A stretch of 64,000 nucleotides of DNA from Bin80 sp965220365 (GTDB lineage Bacteria; Bacteroidota; Rhodothermia; Rhodothermales; Bin80), in NCBI GenBank assembly GCA_965220365.1, contig OZ244823.1:3162001-3226000 (forward strand), read 5' to 3'. A model generated the notes under the pieces. The model searched no databases. It was not told the DNA's origin and was given only the letters and a program-made list of their open reading frames with translations. Numbering within the stretch: position 1 is the stretch's first letter; every line of letters begins with the position of its first letter. Position numbers and translations under genes: made by a program. This document shows positions 1 to 9,313 of this stretch, piece after piece.

Positions 1-504
1 GGCCTGTATTTCAATGTCCGATGCCTGCCCTTGGGCGCCTCCCAGGGGTTGGTGCAACATAATACGGGAGTTGGGAAGTGCCGCTCGATGCTCTTTCGTT
101 CCCGAAGCTAACAGTACTGATCCTAAAGATGCGGCTAACCCCACACAAATGGTTGCAACCGGGCACGAAACATACTGAATCGTATCATAAACACCGAGCC
201 CACTGTATACCAGTCCACCTGGTGAATTGATATAGATATTAATGTCCCGCTCCGGGTCTTCACTAGTCAGATAGAGTAACTGGGCAACCGCCAAGTTTGC
301 CACTATATCATTGATGGGTGTACCCAGAATAATAATGCGCTCTTTGAGCAGACGGCTGAATATATCATAGGCCCGCTCCCCACGGGATGTTTGCTCAACC
401 ACCATTGGAACCAAGTTCCCAATGGGCTGATCTCCAAGCCCCTTTTTATAGATACTCTCCGGTAAATGGAGGCTTTTCGAAAACTTGACAAAATCATCTA
501 CCAT
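1..504 (-). CDS. clpP: ATP-dependent Clp protease proteolytic subunit (3' end beyond window)
   Basis: Serine protease subunit that forms the proteolytic chamber and degrades substrates unfolded by ClpX or a similar ATPase in the cytoplasm. The minus strand is open from an ATG at 504 to the window edge, giving the first 168 residues. The family pattern is clear: INSPGG at 92-97, GLAASLGS with the nucleophile Ser126, and MLHQPLGG with His151. The catalytic Asp would lie outside the window. The ATG follows the tig stop codon directly (TAG at 505-507), so tig and clpP form one transcription unit, the usual tig-clpP(-clpX) order. Confidence 0.95.
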   Translation of the reverse strand, partial: MVDDFVKFSKSLHLPESIYKKGLGDQPIGNLVPMVVEQTSRGERAYDIFSRLLKERIIILGTPINDIVANLAVAQLLYLTSEDPERDINIYINSPGGLVYSGLGVYDTIQYVSCPVATICVGLAASLGSVLLASGTKEHRAALPNSRIMLHQPLGGAQGQASDIEIQA

Positions 505-1803
505 CTAATCAACGTAATCTGTTGGGGTTGGCGTATTCACGGGGTTCTCCTCTGCTACAATACGCATCATCTGCCATTCGGTGGCAGGGATTTGCTTGAT
601 CTCAAACTGCTCCGCTAATTCAGCAAGAATTCTCTCTTCAGATGATCCTTCCTGCTCTGCATTCTCATCAGCAGATTCGGAGATTGGGGACTTTTCAGGC
701 GACGTAGAATCAAACTGTTCCTCTATGGCGGGGCGTAACAGATTCCAGCGTACTTGCTCCCTCATCATATCAGCAAGTTCCTTCCCCGTCGGTGTTTCTT
801 GGAGAGAGCCAGGTTTTAATGACTTGATCTCTTCCAGGAATTCTACTGGAATTGAGAAGGGATGTAATTCACAGATTCGCTTCTGTACGAGCCCCTCCAA
901 CATTCTGCGACTTACTTTTTCGCAACTGTCCTCAAGATGCTTCTGCGCCCATCCATTCAACTCCTTAAGTGAATTCACTGAATTATCACTGATTTTTGCA
1001 GCCCACTCATCGTCAATTTCCGGCCAATCGTAGCGCTCGGCCTCTAAAATCTTGACCCGTAAATTCGATTCCGTCGTATCCGTCCGAACCAATCCAGAAT
1101 TATTCTCATTGCCTTCTATAACAAATTCATCTCCAACGGAGTACCCTTTGAAGGTCTCTCCGAACTCAAGATGTTCCGGGCCCATACGTACAGCGGTGGC
1201 ATAATCAAAATACTGCTTCGTTTTCGTCTCCCCCGCTCCTATTAGAACATGTCCTGTTTCACGATCAATGCTTTCGTATTTGAACGTTATTCGGTCAAAC
1301 ATGCCCAAGTCTGTCTCACCAATTTTCTCCTCCGCATTGAGTGATCTGAGGGGCAGATGGCGGGCCATGCGAGTTTTTATGAAATACTGAACGAGATTAT
1401 CCGTCACCTCGGCGACAGGGACTTCAAGCACCTGCCCTGTAAGATCCTTCAATTCGATCTGCGGAAGCACATAAAATTCAATCTGGAGGTGTAAATCTTC
1501 TTCTAGCTTATATTCACGAAAAATTTCACGAGGCTGTCCGACTACGTTATGCTCATCATTTTGTATGACCATATCCTCAAACACTTCCTTGACCAGATCC
1601 TGGACGACGATACCCTCAATTTCGCTCGCATATATGCGCCGAATCATTTTGCGAGGAACATGGCCTGGCCGAAATCCACGCCGCACAGTCACAGACTGCT
1701 GTTTTTTTACCGCCAGCCGCACATCTGTTTCAAGATCCGAGGCTTCTGCCTTGATTTCCAAAACGCGGATCATGTCGCCAGTCTCACGCACAAAGGTTTC
1801 CAT
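505..1803 (-). CDS. tig: trigger factor, ribosome-associated chaperone and peptidyl-prolyl isomerase
   Basis: Binds nascent chains at the ribosome exit and assists folding. The 432-residue length is normal. The N-terminal ribosome-binding domain carries the signature GFRPGHVP at about residues 43-50. The middle FKBP-like domain is divergent (GETFKGYSVGDEF is the most recognisable part), so isomerase activity is not assured. The C-terminal chaperone domain is helical and ends in an acidic stretch. The ATG at 1803 is chosen because the opening METFVRETGD aligns with the usual N-terminus. It is transcribed towards clpP with no gap and is divergent from the methyltransferase gene at 1862; the 58 nt between them must hold both promoters. 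Confidence 0.95.
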   Translation of the reverse strand: METFVRETGDMIRVLEIKAEASDLETDVRLAVKKQQSVTVRRGFRPGHVPRKMIRRIYASEIEGIVVQDLVKEVFEDMVIQNDEHNVVGQPREIFREYKLEEDLHLQIEFYVLPQIELKDLTGQVLEVPVAEVTDNLVQYFIKTRMARHLPLRSLNAEEKIGETDLGMFDRITFKYESIDRETGHVLIGAGETKTKQYFDYATAVRMGPEHLEFGETFKGYSVGDEFVIEGNENNSGLVRTDTTESNLRVKILEAERYDWPEIDDEWAAKISDNSVNSLKELNGWAQKHLEDSCEKVSRRMLEGLVQKRICELHPFSIPVEFLEEIKSLKPGSLQETPTGKELADMMREQVRWNLLRPAIEEQFDSTSPEKSPISESADENAEQEGSSEERILAELAEQFEIKQIPATEWQMMRIVAEENPVNTPTPTDYVD

Positions 1804-1861
1804 TACGTTGAAGAATGATATTGTTGATCATATTTACTCAGGGCCCTGAAACGCTTTACCT

Positions 1862-2383
1862 ATGCTAATTGTCCCACAAAACTGCACATGCGGAGTAATC
1901 TCCGAAACACCGCTTGGTCCCTTGACTCTGATTTTCTCATCTTCTGGTCTGACACGTATTGAATTCGGGGCGGTATCAAACTATGAATCAGCCGGTACTC
2001 CTTTCGAGGTGGCTGCGCAAGAGCTTGATGCATACTTCTCAGGGAACCTTACCCGCTTCTCGATAAAACTTGATCCACGCGGAACGGCATTTCAGAAACG
2101 GGTCTGGACCTTGTTGGAGACAATCCCTTACGGTGAGACCCGCTCGTACGGGCAACTCGCCCGGCTACTTGGCGACGTAAACCTGTCACGTGCTGTAGGT
2201 GGTGCGAACGGCACCAACCCGATCCCCATTATCTACCCCTGTCACCGGGTGATCGGTGCAAATGGCCAACTGACTGGATACGGCGGGGGAATCCATCGCA
2301 AGGAAACCCTCCTCCGGTTGGAAGCCAAGAATACAAGCCCGAACCTCTTTAGCCAGTTCGAAGATACCCAATCACCGTCTTGA
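1862..2383 (+). CDS. ogt: methylated-DNA--protein-cysteine methyltransferase (Ogt/MGMT)
   Basis: Removes alkyl groups from O6-alkylguanine by irreversible transfer to its own cysteine. The 173-residue protein has the N-terminal RNase H-like domain and the C-terminal DNA-binding/active-site domain with IPYGETRSYGQLA (winged helix), the Asn-rich stretch before the active site, and the active-site motif PCHRV. The 3' end overlaps the convergent ABC permease gene by 35 nt, which is unusual but both reading frames are well supported. Confidence 0.93.
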   Translation: MLIVPQNCTCGVISETPLGPLTLIFSSSGLTRIEFGAVSNYESAGTPFEVAAQELDAYFSGNLTRFSIKLDPRGTAFQKRVWTLLETIPYGETRSYGQLARLLGDVNLSRAVGGANGTNPIPIIYPCHRVIGANGQLTGYGGGIHRKETLLRLEAKNTSPNLFSQFEDTQSPS

Positions 2384-3683
2384 GGGAAGGCTTTTTTCCA
2401 TACATGAGAAGGCTTGCTCGATAAATTCGCGCACTGACCCATATTGATGTCAGGAATGAGCCCAGAAGTAATCCGTAGGATAACAGAATCTGCCAAAAGG
2501 GGACTCCACCAACCGCAATACGTACGATCATTGGAACCGAAGATGTCAGGGGAAATAGCGATAGCCCCACAGAAAGCTGGCTATGCGGGTCTACAATGAC
2601 CGTGCCCATGAACACGATCGAGATGATGATCGGCATCATCACAGGCAGGAGCAGAGCCTGCGACTCCTGCGGTGAGTCAACCATCGTTCCCACTGCGGCA
2701 AATAACCCGCCATAAAGAAGGTAACCACCGACAAAGTAGAGCAGAAACCAAATCAGTATCGCCGGCGAAATACTCGGTAATGGGATATCTGCCGCTGCCA
2801 TGACCTCCTGTGTACTTGCATTTGCTGGCAGGTCGTACGCTGCCGGATCAATGAATAACTCTACCAATGGTGCAGCCAGAATCGTAGCACCGACAAGCAT
2901 TACGGTCCAGGTTGCCATCTGAGCAAAACCAACTAGGCCAATCCCCAGCACCTTACCCATCAGCAAATCAAATGGGCGAACGGAAGAGACAATTACCTCA
3001 ACCACTCGTGTCGTTCTCTCCTCCATTGCTCCATGCAGGATCAATGTACCATAGATAAGGATTCCTATGTACATCAACATCCCGAGGATACCTCCGAGGA
3101 TGAGATGCCCGTCATCCGATCTAGTCTCTTCGCTTACTTGCCGTCCCTCATTGTAGGCCTCATTATAGGCGAGCGATTCCACCTGAACATATCGGTCCAG
3201 AATTGCCCGTACATCCGGGGCAACATTATTCTGGGCCAGAAGATAATCTTTCAGGGATCTCTCAATGGTCTCCGACAGTGCCAATTGAATTCCATACCTA
3301 CTCCCACCCCTAGAATGTAGGACTGGTTGTACATTGGTCGTAATGATCTCTGGTGGAATGTGAACATATGCATCAATCTCTCCATTGATCATTGCATCGT
3401 CCAAAGAACTAGGCGCAACCAGTACGATTACATGCTCACCTGCACCTTGATCCACGATCTTGGTTCCCAAAACTCCTGTCTCATCAACGATGCCAATTCG
3501 AAGGGGCTCGGTAGAGAACTGTTCGTCGAAAGTATCCTCAATCGTAGAAACCGAGATCATGGCCATGGCCACAATAAATCCTATAAACAGCACTGGTCCC
3601 AACAACGTGGTCAGAATGAAGGTTTTTGAGGTCACTCGACGCATAAACTCGCTCTGAGTAACCACCAGGGTCTTATGACTCAT
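2349..3683 (-). CDS. ABC-2 type transporter permease, NatB-like
   Basis: Membrane half of an ABC exporter. It is 444 residues: an N-terminal membrane helix (about 18-45), a large extracytoplasmic region of about 150 residues, then five or six hydrophobic segments in the C-terminal half, including GGILGMLMYIGILIYGTLIL. This is the ABC2_membrane_3/NatB layout. The start overlaps the ATPase stop by 4 nt (ATGA), so the two are translationally coupled. NatB-type exporters have been linked to sodium export, but many family members have other or unknown substrates, so the cargo here is not assigned. Confidence 0.85.
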   Translation of the reverse strand: MSHKTLVVTQSEFMRRVTSKTFILTTLLGPVLFIGFIVAMAMISVSTIEDTFDEQFSTEPLRIGIVDETGVLGTKIVDQGAGEHVIVLVAPSSLDDAMINGEIDAYVHIPPEIITTNVQPVLHSRGGSRYGIQLALSETIERSLKDYLLAQNNVAPDVRAILDRYVQVESLAYNEAYNEGRQVSEETRSDDGHLILGGILGMLMYIGILIYGTLILHGAMEERTTRVVEVIVSSVRPFDLLMGKVLGIGLVGFAQMATWTVMLVGATILAAPLVELFIDPAAYDLPANASTQEVMAAADIPLPSISPAILIWFLLYFVGGYLLYGGLFAAVGTMVDSPQESQALLLPVMMPIIISIVFMGTVIVDPHSQLSVGLSLFPLTSSVPMIVRIAVGGVPFWQILLSYGLLLGSFLTSIWVSARIYRASLLMYGKKPSLKTVIGYLRTG

Positions 3684-4594
3684 CGCTGCCCCCCTACGGT
3701 CTGAATGAATATTTCGTTCAACGATGGTTGAAGCAACTCAAAACGGTACAATACAAGATCAGGAACCGATAATACGCGATCAAGCAACGCTCTCGGATTA
3801 CAATCCTCCGAGATGCGTAAAACACACCCGTCATCTCTGAGCTCCAGAATCTGGATCTCGCCAGATTTCTGCATCGTATCCAGGAATGGCACCTCCCCTT
3901 CATATTCCATGACCAGCTTATCGCGCTTAAAACTTTTTTTGATTTCCCTTAAGCCTCCGCTGAGTACTAGTCGCCCATTTGCAATCAGGCAAATGTCATC
4001 GCACAACTGCTCTACCTGCTCCATACGATGACTCGCGAACAGGATAATCCGCCCCTGTTGCTTCATCTCGGCAATAATTTCCCGGAGTAGTTCGCTATTG
4101 ACTGGATCCAGCCCGCTAAAGGGTTCATCCAGAATGATCAGTTGAGGATCTGCCAACACCGTAGCGATGAATTGTATTTTCTGCTGCATTCCCTTCGACA
4201 GGTCCTGAGCTTTTCGTGTCCCCCATTCTGTCAATCCGAGACGATCCAGCCAATACTCAATTTTACTGGCAGAATCCTGTGATTTCAGCCCCTTGAGCGC
4301 AGCTAGATACCGAAGTTGGTCATTTACTTTGAGTTTTTTGTATAGCCCCCGCTCTTCTGGAAGGTATCCCATTTCCTCTTGGCTCCATGATCCCACCTCA
4401 CGTCCACAAAATGTAACCGTACCTTTATCCGGCGTAAGGATATTGGCGATCATACGGATGGTAGTGGTCTTTCCAGCACCATTTGGCCCCAGAAGTCCAA
4501 GAATCCGCCCGGAATTAGCTGTAAACGAAATATCCTGAGCGGCAGTGACCTTGCCGAAACTCTTAGTGACTCCTTGGAGAACTAAAGAATTCAT
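3680..4594 (-). CDS. ABC transporter ATP-binding protein, NatA-like
   Basis: Energises the permease encoded immediately downstream. It is 304 residues. Walker A is GPNGAGKTT (about 35-43), the Q-loop lies near YLPEE, the signature is LSKGMQQK, Walker B and D-loop are LIILDEPFSGLDP, and the switch histidine is in ASHRMEQ. The last 80 or so residues form the C-terminal extension (DUF4162-like) common in NatA-type ATPases. First gene of a two-gene operon with the permease. Confidence 0.9.
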   Translation of the reverse strand: MNSLVLQGVTKSFGKVTAAQDISFTANSGRILGLLGPNGAGKTTTIRMIANILTPDKGTVTFCGREVGSWSQEEMGYLPEERGLYKKLKVNDQLRYLAALKGLKSQDSASKIEYWLDRLGLTEWGTRKAQDLSKGMQQKIQFIATVLADPQLIILDEPFSGLDPVNSELLREIIAEMKQQGRIILFASHRMEQVEQLCDDICLIANGRLVLSGGLREIKKSFKRDKLVMEYEGEVPFLDTMQKSGEIQILELRDDGCVLRISEDCNPRALLDRVLSVPDLVLYRFELLQPSLNEIFIQTVGGQR

Positions 4595-4699
4595 GGGTAC
4601 GACTCACCCGAACAAGTGCAAAATTTATCAATCTTGCGCTCTACGAGAATATGAAAAACTATGCGGTTCAACAGAACCGTCTGGCGGCCTGCCAGTCCC

Positions 4700-4996
4700 C
4701 TACAGAACCGCTTCCTTGAGCGGAACAAGGTAACGCTCATGGATGACATCCTCATGTACACGGGCACTTCCCGTGCCGCGAAAATCGACCGAGACGAGGC
4801 CTTTTGCTACATTTTGAACTTCACCAATTCCATAGGATGTTGGAAAGGGGCCATAATAAACAAGCTCACCTTTCTCCAGAGCGGGCTTGGATCGACTTTT
4901 CCAGTGGAAGACCTGAACGACTGGCAGGCGCTCCAACTGATACTCACTGTTTGTCTTAGGTTTTTTCGGCACGAGTCTGTGGATGGTTAATTGCAA
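4700..4996 (-). CDS. small hypothetical protein, DUF3553/Tudor-like fold suspected
   Basis: A 98-residue protein with no catalytic motif. The central part (GELVYYG, YGIGEVQNVAKG, VSVDFRGTG) has the pattern of DUF3553 and UvrD C-terminal Tudor-like modules: 'G..V.h..fG.G.V....g..v.V.F...G'. Such modules contact RNA polymerase or nucleic acids. The assignment is by pattern only. The N-terminus is basic and lysine-rich. It stands alone between the ABC operon and ruvC, with about 100 nt below and 214 nt above. The flanks hold no other convincing gene. Confidence 0.55.
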   Translation of the reverse strand: MQLTIHRLVPKKPKTNSEYQLERLPVVQVFHWKSRSKPALEKGELVYYGPFPTSYGIGEVQNVAKGLVSVDFRGTGSARVHEDVIHERYLVPLKEAVL

Positions 4997-5210
4997 CGCG
5001 CCCCTAACGCAGATTCATGAGCAATGTTCAGGTAAAAACCGCTAAATCTCGCTTGGTAAGAAAAAAACCGCCTTTTCTCGCATATCCGAGGGAAAAGACT
5101 CATTTTCACCACATCAGTTGCTCAATTTTGGGGCATTCCGCCGCAAGAATCCCTAGCACCACTCCCATGACGGCATGCCGGAATTGTGCACAAACTCTAC
5201 GAGAACTATC

Positions 5211-5756
5211 TCACTTACCCTCAATCACGCGGTCTGGATTTTCCCGGACAAATGCGGCCCATCCGCTGTAGCGAGGTTGATCAGGCTTCTCACCTGTTAG
5301 CTCCCTCTCCTTATGGCAAAATGCAACGGCCAAGGCATCCGATGCATCATGGGGGATCCCCTCATTTAATCCTTCAAATTCCAGCAGACTAGATACCATG
5401 TAGGCAACCTGCTCCTTGCTCGCATTCCCATTTCCCGTGACCGCTCGCTTCACCATTTTGGGTGTGTACTGTGCTACGGATAGACCTTGGTTCAGAATCG
5501 CCAGCATTGCTGCTGCCTGGGCACGCCCAAGTTTGAGCATCGCCTGCGGGTTACTTCCATATACCGGCATTTCGATCGCACAGCTATTCGGTTTTAGCTG
5601 CGCTACAAGCCTGGTTACCTCGTGGTAAATGGTCTGGATGCGGAGCATATGATCCCCCGTGAGTGCGACAACCCCATACCCGTGCACCCGATTATCGGCA
5701 TCAATGATGCCGTAGCCGGTTTGTGACGAACCAGGATCTATACCCAAAATCCGCAT
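5211..5756 (-). CDS. ruvC: crossover junction endodeoxyribonuclease RuvC
   Basis: Cleaves Holliday junctions with RuvAB during recombination and repair. It is 181 residues, normal length. The acidic catalytic set is visible: Asp7 in GIDPGS, Glu62 in AIEMPVYG, and Asp137/Asp140 in PHDASDALA. Its ATG overlaps the yebC stop by one base (TAATG). The yebC-ruvC order is widespread in bacteria and supports the assignment. Confidence 0.95.
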   Translation of the reverse strand: MRILGIDPGSSQTGYGIIDADNRVHGYGVVALTGDHMLRIQTIYHEVTRLVAQLKPNSCAIEMPVYGSNPQAMLKLGRAQAAAMLAILNQGLSVAQYTPKMVKRAVTGNGNASKEQVAYMVSSLLEFEGLNEGIPHDASDALAVAFCHKERELTGEKPDQPRYSGWAAFVRENPDRVIEGK

Positions 5757-6475
5757 TACATCTCTAGATTCGTGAAAACCTCCTGAACATCCTGTAAATC
5801 CTCCAATCTTGCCACCAGAGCTTCTGTCTGGCGAACCTGATCAGGAAGTTTTTGAACGGTTGCCATTGGAGCGCGAACGAGACGGGAATCCTCAATCTTA
5901 ACTCCGGTAGCAGAGATCTTGGCCTGAACGGTTTCAAAAGCCTCCACCGGCGTAATCACCATGAACATATCGCCATCTTCTTCTACATCCTCTGCCCCAC
6001 TGTCAGCCGCCAGTTCGAAGAGTTCCAGTTCATCAATGGCATCTGAACGAATCTGAATCAAGCCTTTTCGGTCAAATAAGTACGCGACACTCCCCGATTT
6101 TGCCAGATTGCCGCCACTTTTGGAAAATGCACTGCGAACCTCTGCAACCGTCCGGTTTGTATTATCGGTCAGCGCATCCACCATGACGGCAACACCCTGT
6201 GCACTATATCCCTCATACGTACATTCTTTATAGTCCTGTCCCTCAATCTCTCCCACTCCGCGCTTGATCGCCCGATCAATATTTTCTTTGGGCATATTCT
6301 TGCCCTTGGCTTTTTGGATGGCCAGAGCTAACCGGGCATTCATGTCTGGATCCTTTCCGCCTTCGCGGGCCGAAACCATAATGTCGCGAGTAATCACAGC
6401 CCATACCTTTGAACGGCGACTGTCCGTAACCGCTTTTTGTCTCTTTACTTTCGACCACTTATTGTGTCCAGCCAT
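5756..6475 (-). CDS. yebC: YebC/PmpR family regulator
   Basis: A 239-residue member of the YebC/TACO1 family with the invariant start MAGHNKWSKVKRQKA and the motif MPKENIDRAIKRG. Family members have been described as DNA-binding regulators and, more recently, as translation factors that relieve ribosome stalling; which applies here cannot be read from sequence. Coupled to ruvC by a one-base overlap, and only 3 nt from the carB stop, so carA-carB-yebC-ruvC are probably co-transcribed. Confidence 0.93.
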   Translation of the reverse strand: MAGHNKWSKVKRQKAVTDSRRSKVWAVITRDIMVSAREGGKDPDMNARLALAIQKAKGKNMPKENIDRAIKRGVGEIEGQDYKECTYEGYSAQGVAVMVDALTDNTNRTVAEVRSAFSKSGGNLAKSGSVAYLFDRKGLIQIRSDAIDELELFELAADSGAEDVEEDGDMFMVITPVEAFETVQAKISATGVKIEDSRLVRAPMATVQKLPDQVRQTEALVARLEDLQDVQEVFTNLEM

Positions 6476-6478
6476 CTG

Positions 6479-9310
6479 CTAACGCGACAGATAGAGATTC
6501 CGCATTTCGTAGGGGCGTTTGAAATGCCTGTCTGTGAGTGCATCTACAAAGGCAATCGTTTCGCCGGTGGATTTCATTTCTGGTCCCAACTCCTTGCGAA
6601 CCTCGGGAAACTTAGACCAGGAAAATACGGGTTCTTTGATTGCGTAGCCCTCCAGCTTGGAATCCAGCATTCCCTTGCTGCAAAACTCCTTGAGCTTGGC
6701 TCCCAGAATAACTTTACTGGCAATTCGGGCAACAGGGATCCCTGTTGCCTTTGCAACAAACGGGACTGTGCGGGATGCACGGGGGTTTGCCTCAATCACA
6801 TAAACCGACTCATCCTGTACAACCATCTGTACATTCATCAACCCCAAAACTTCCAAGCGGTTTGCAATTGCAATTGTGTATTTCCCGACTTCTTCGAGAA
6901 CTGTTTCACTCAGAGAATGAGGAGGCAGGACTGCTGTTGAATCCCCGGAATGTACTCCCGCGGGCTCGATGTGCTGCATGATCCCTGTAATCCATACATC
7001 TCCATCTGCATCCCGCACGGCATCTACATCAATTTCAATCCCATTGTTCAAAAACAGATCAAGCAAAATTTCATTGTCCGGCAACAATTTATAAATATCT
7101 GTAACGTATTGCTCAACTTCTTCTTTGTTAATGGCAATCCTCATCCCCTGCCCCCCCAAGACGTAACTGGGACGAACCAGAATAGGATATCCAATAGATT
7201 CCGCAACACGCACAGCCTCATACACGGTCCGCGCCATCCCATATGGAGGAAATGGAATTTCCAACTCTTTCAGGATGTCGGAGAACTTGCCACGATTCTC
7301 AGCCAAATCCATCCGATCGTAGGATGTACCGAAGATTCGGATCCCCCGCTCCGACAACTTGCCTGCCAGTTTTAATGCGGTCTGGCCACCAAGTTGTACA
7401 ATGACACCTTCAGGCTGCTCATGCTCAATGATATCAATGACCCGTTCCCAGAATACCGGCTCAAAGTAGAGTTTGTCTGCGATATCAAAGTCAGTTGACA
7501 CGGTCTCTGGGTTGCAATTCACCATGATTGCCTCATATCCCATCTCCTGTACCGCCTGCACACCATGCACGCAGGAATAGTCGAATTCTATTCCCTGACC
7601 AATCCGGTTGGGGCCACTGCCGAGTATGACAACTTTTTTCTGATCTGAAACGATACTCTCACTTTGGGTCTCGTAAGAGGAGTAAAAATATGGCGTGATT
7701 GCCGGAAATTCTCCGGCGCACGTATCTACGAGGAGAAATTGAGATTTGATCTCCAATGATAACCGGTGTGCACGTACTTCTTCTTCGGTGACTTCATCCG
7801 TGACAAGCCAGGCAATCTGAACATCGGAGTAGCCATGCCGCTTCAGGTTCAGAAGCTTCTCTGCTGTAAGGTCCTGCAAGCGTAATTGTTGGGTTTCCTT
7901 TTCCAGATCAACAAGCATCTTGATCTGCTGTAGAAACCAAAAATCAACCCGGGTGATATCGTACACCTCATCCATGGATGCACCGTGGATAAATGCGTTC
8001 CTGATCTGCAGGGTTCGATCCCAATAGGATTTTTGCAGGCGCTCACGTACATGGGGACGCTTCGGATCCTCTCGGTCTGCTCCTAACCCCGCATAGCCGA
8101 TTTCCAAGCTCTGCCAGGCTTTCTGTAGGCTTTCTGTGAAGGTTCTCCCAATGGACATTACCTCTCCGACCGCTTTCATCTGCGTCGTCAACTCCTCATC
8201 AACCCCCTCAAATTTCTCGAAATTCCACCGAGGAATCTTGGTAATCACATAGTCAATCGCGGGTTCAAAACACGCACTCGTGGTCTGGGTCACATCATTC
8301 TTGAGTTCATCCAGGGTATAACCAACCGCAAGTCGCGCCGCTACTTTTGCGATTGGGTATCCGGTTGCCTTTGATGCCAATGCAGATGACCGGGAAACGC
8401 GCGGATTGATTTCGATGGCAATCATGCGCCCATCTACTGGATTGATTCCAAACTGAACATTACATCCTCCCGCGAAGGTTCCAATGGACCTCATCATCTT
8501 GATTGCGGTGTCCCGCATGTGCTGGAACTGCTTATCGGTCAGTGTTTGTGCAGGGGCAACCGTAACGGAGTCACCCGTGTGAACTCCCATGGGATCCACA
8601 TTCTCAATCGTACAAATGATGATCACATTATCGTTACGATCCCGAAGTAATTCCAATTCAAATTCCTTCCAACCATACACCGATTCCTCGACGAGAACTT
8701 CATGAACGGGAGAGAGCTCCAATCCTCGCATAATTTTGCGTTCCAGCTCTCTCGGGCTCCATATGATCCCTCCTCCTGCGCCGCCAAGTGTGAAAGATGG
8801 CCGGATTACTACGGGCAGGCCACCCAAATCCTGGATCACCTCTTTAGCCTCAAGCAGACTCTTGGCTACCCGACTTCTTGCCTGATCCACGCCAATCTGC
8901 TCCATCAAATCACGAAACTGCTGTCGATCTTCCGTGATATGAATTGCATCAATGTCTACACCAATAACTTTTACTCCCTGCTCATCCCAGTATCCCTGTT
9001 GCTGTAATTCATCGGCCAGATTCAATCCGGTTTGACCTCCCATAGTTGGCAGTACAGCATCTGGACGCTCCTTTTCAACAATACGACGGATTGAGTCTGC
9101 CGTCAATTCATCCATATAAATTCGATCCGCTGTAATTGGATCAGTCATAATTGTCGCTGGGTTGGAATTGATAAGCACAACCTTATACCCTTCTTTTCGG
9201 AGTGCTCTGCATGCCTGCGTCCCAGAGTAGTCAAATTCACAGGCTTGGCCAATCACAATCGGGCCAGATCCAATCAACAGGATTTTTTCAATGTCTGTGC
9301 GCCGGGGCAT
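6479..9310 (-). CDS. carB: carbamoyl-phosphate synthase large subunit, lacking the C-terminal regulatory domain
   Basis: Makes carbamoyl phosphate from bicarbonate, ammonia and two ATP for arginine and pyrimidine synthesis. Both ATP-grasp halves are present: the first begins MPRRTDIEKILLIGSGPIVIGQ, the second near VVILGSGPNRIGQGIEFDYSC. The protein stops at about 943 residues, straight after GPEMKSTGE and a short tail, whereas the E. coli enzyme has about 130 more residues forming the MGS-like allosteric domain. ATG at 9310 is preferred because it gives the family N-terminus; a TTG at 9313, abutting the carA stop, would add one residue. Loss of the MGS domain implies loss of the usual UMP/ornithine control and, to my knowledge, is common in Bacteroidota. 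Confidence 0.95.
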   Translation of the reverse strand: MPRRTDIEKILLIGSGPIVIGQACEFDYSGTQACRALRKEGYKVVLINSNPATIMTDPITADRIYMDELTADSIRRIVEKERPDAVLPTMGGQTGLNLADELQQQGYWDEQGVKVIGVDIDAIHITEDRQQFRDLMEQIGVDQARSRVAKSLLEAKEVIQDLGGLPVVIRPSFTLGGAGGGIIWSPRELERKIMRGLELSPVHEVLVEESVYGWKEFELELLRDRNDNVIIICTIENVDPMGVHTGDSVTVAPAQTLTDKQFQHMRDTAIKMMRSIGTFAGGCNVQFGINPVDGRMIAIEINPRVSRSSALASKATGYPIAKVAARLAVGYTLDELKNDVTQTTSACFEPAIDYVITKIPRWNFEKFEGVDEELTTQMKAVGEVMSIGRTFTESLQKAWQSLEIGYAGLGADREDPKRPHVRERLQKSYWDRTLQIRNAFIHGASMDEVYDITRVDFWFLQQIKMLVDLEKETQQLRLQDLTAEKLLNLKRHGYSDVQIAWLVTDEVTEEEVRAHRLSLEIKSQFLLVDTCAGEFPAITPYFYSSYETQSESIVSDQKKVVILGSGPNRIGQGIEFDYSCVHGVQAVQEMGYEAIMVNCNPETVSTDFDIADKLYFEPVFWERVIDIIEHEQPEGVIVQLGGQTALKLAGKLSERGIRIFGTSYDRMDLAENRGKFSDILKELEIPFPPYGMARTVYEAVRVAESIGYPILVRPSYVLGGQGMRIAINKEEVEQYVTDIYKLLPDNEILLDLFLNNGIEIDVDAVRDADGDVWITGIMQHIEPAGVHSGDSTAVLPPHSLSETVLEEVGKYTIAIANRLEVLGLMNVQMVVQDESVYVIEANPRASRTVPFVAKATGIPVARIASKVILGAKLKEFCSKGMLDSKLEGYAIKEPVFSWSKFPEVRKELGPEMKSTGETIAFVDALTDRHFKRPYEMRNLYLSR

Positions 9311-9313
9311 CAA

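Noticed and set aside
5017..5271. An 84-codon plus-strand frame between the small DUF3553-like gene and ruvC
   Set aside because: It runs into ruvC on the opposite strand and has no recognisable composition or ribosome-binding site.
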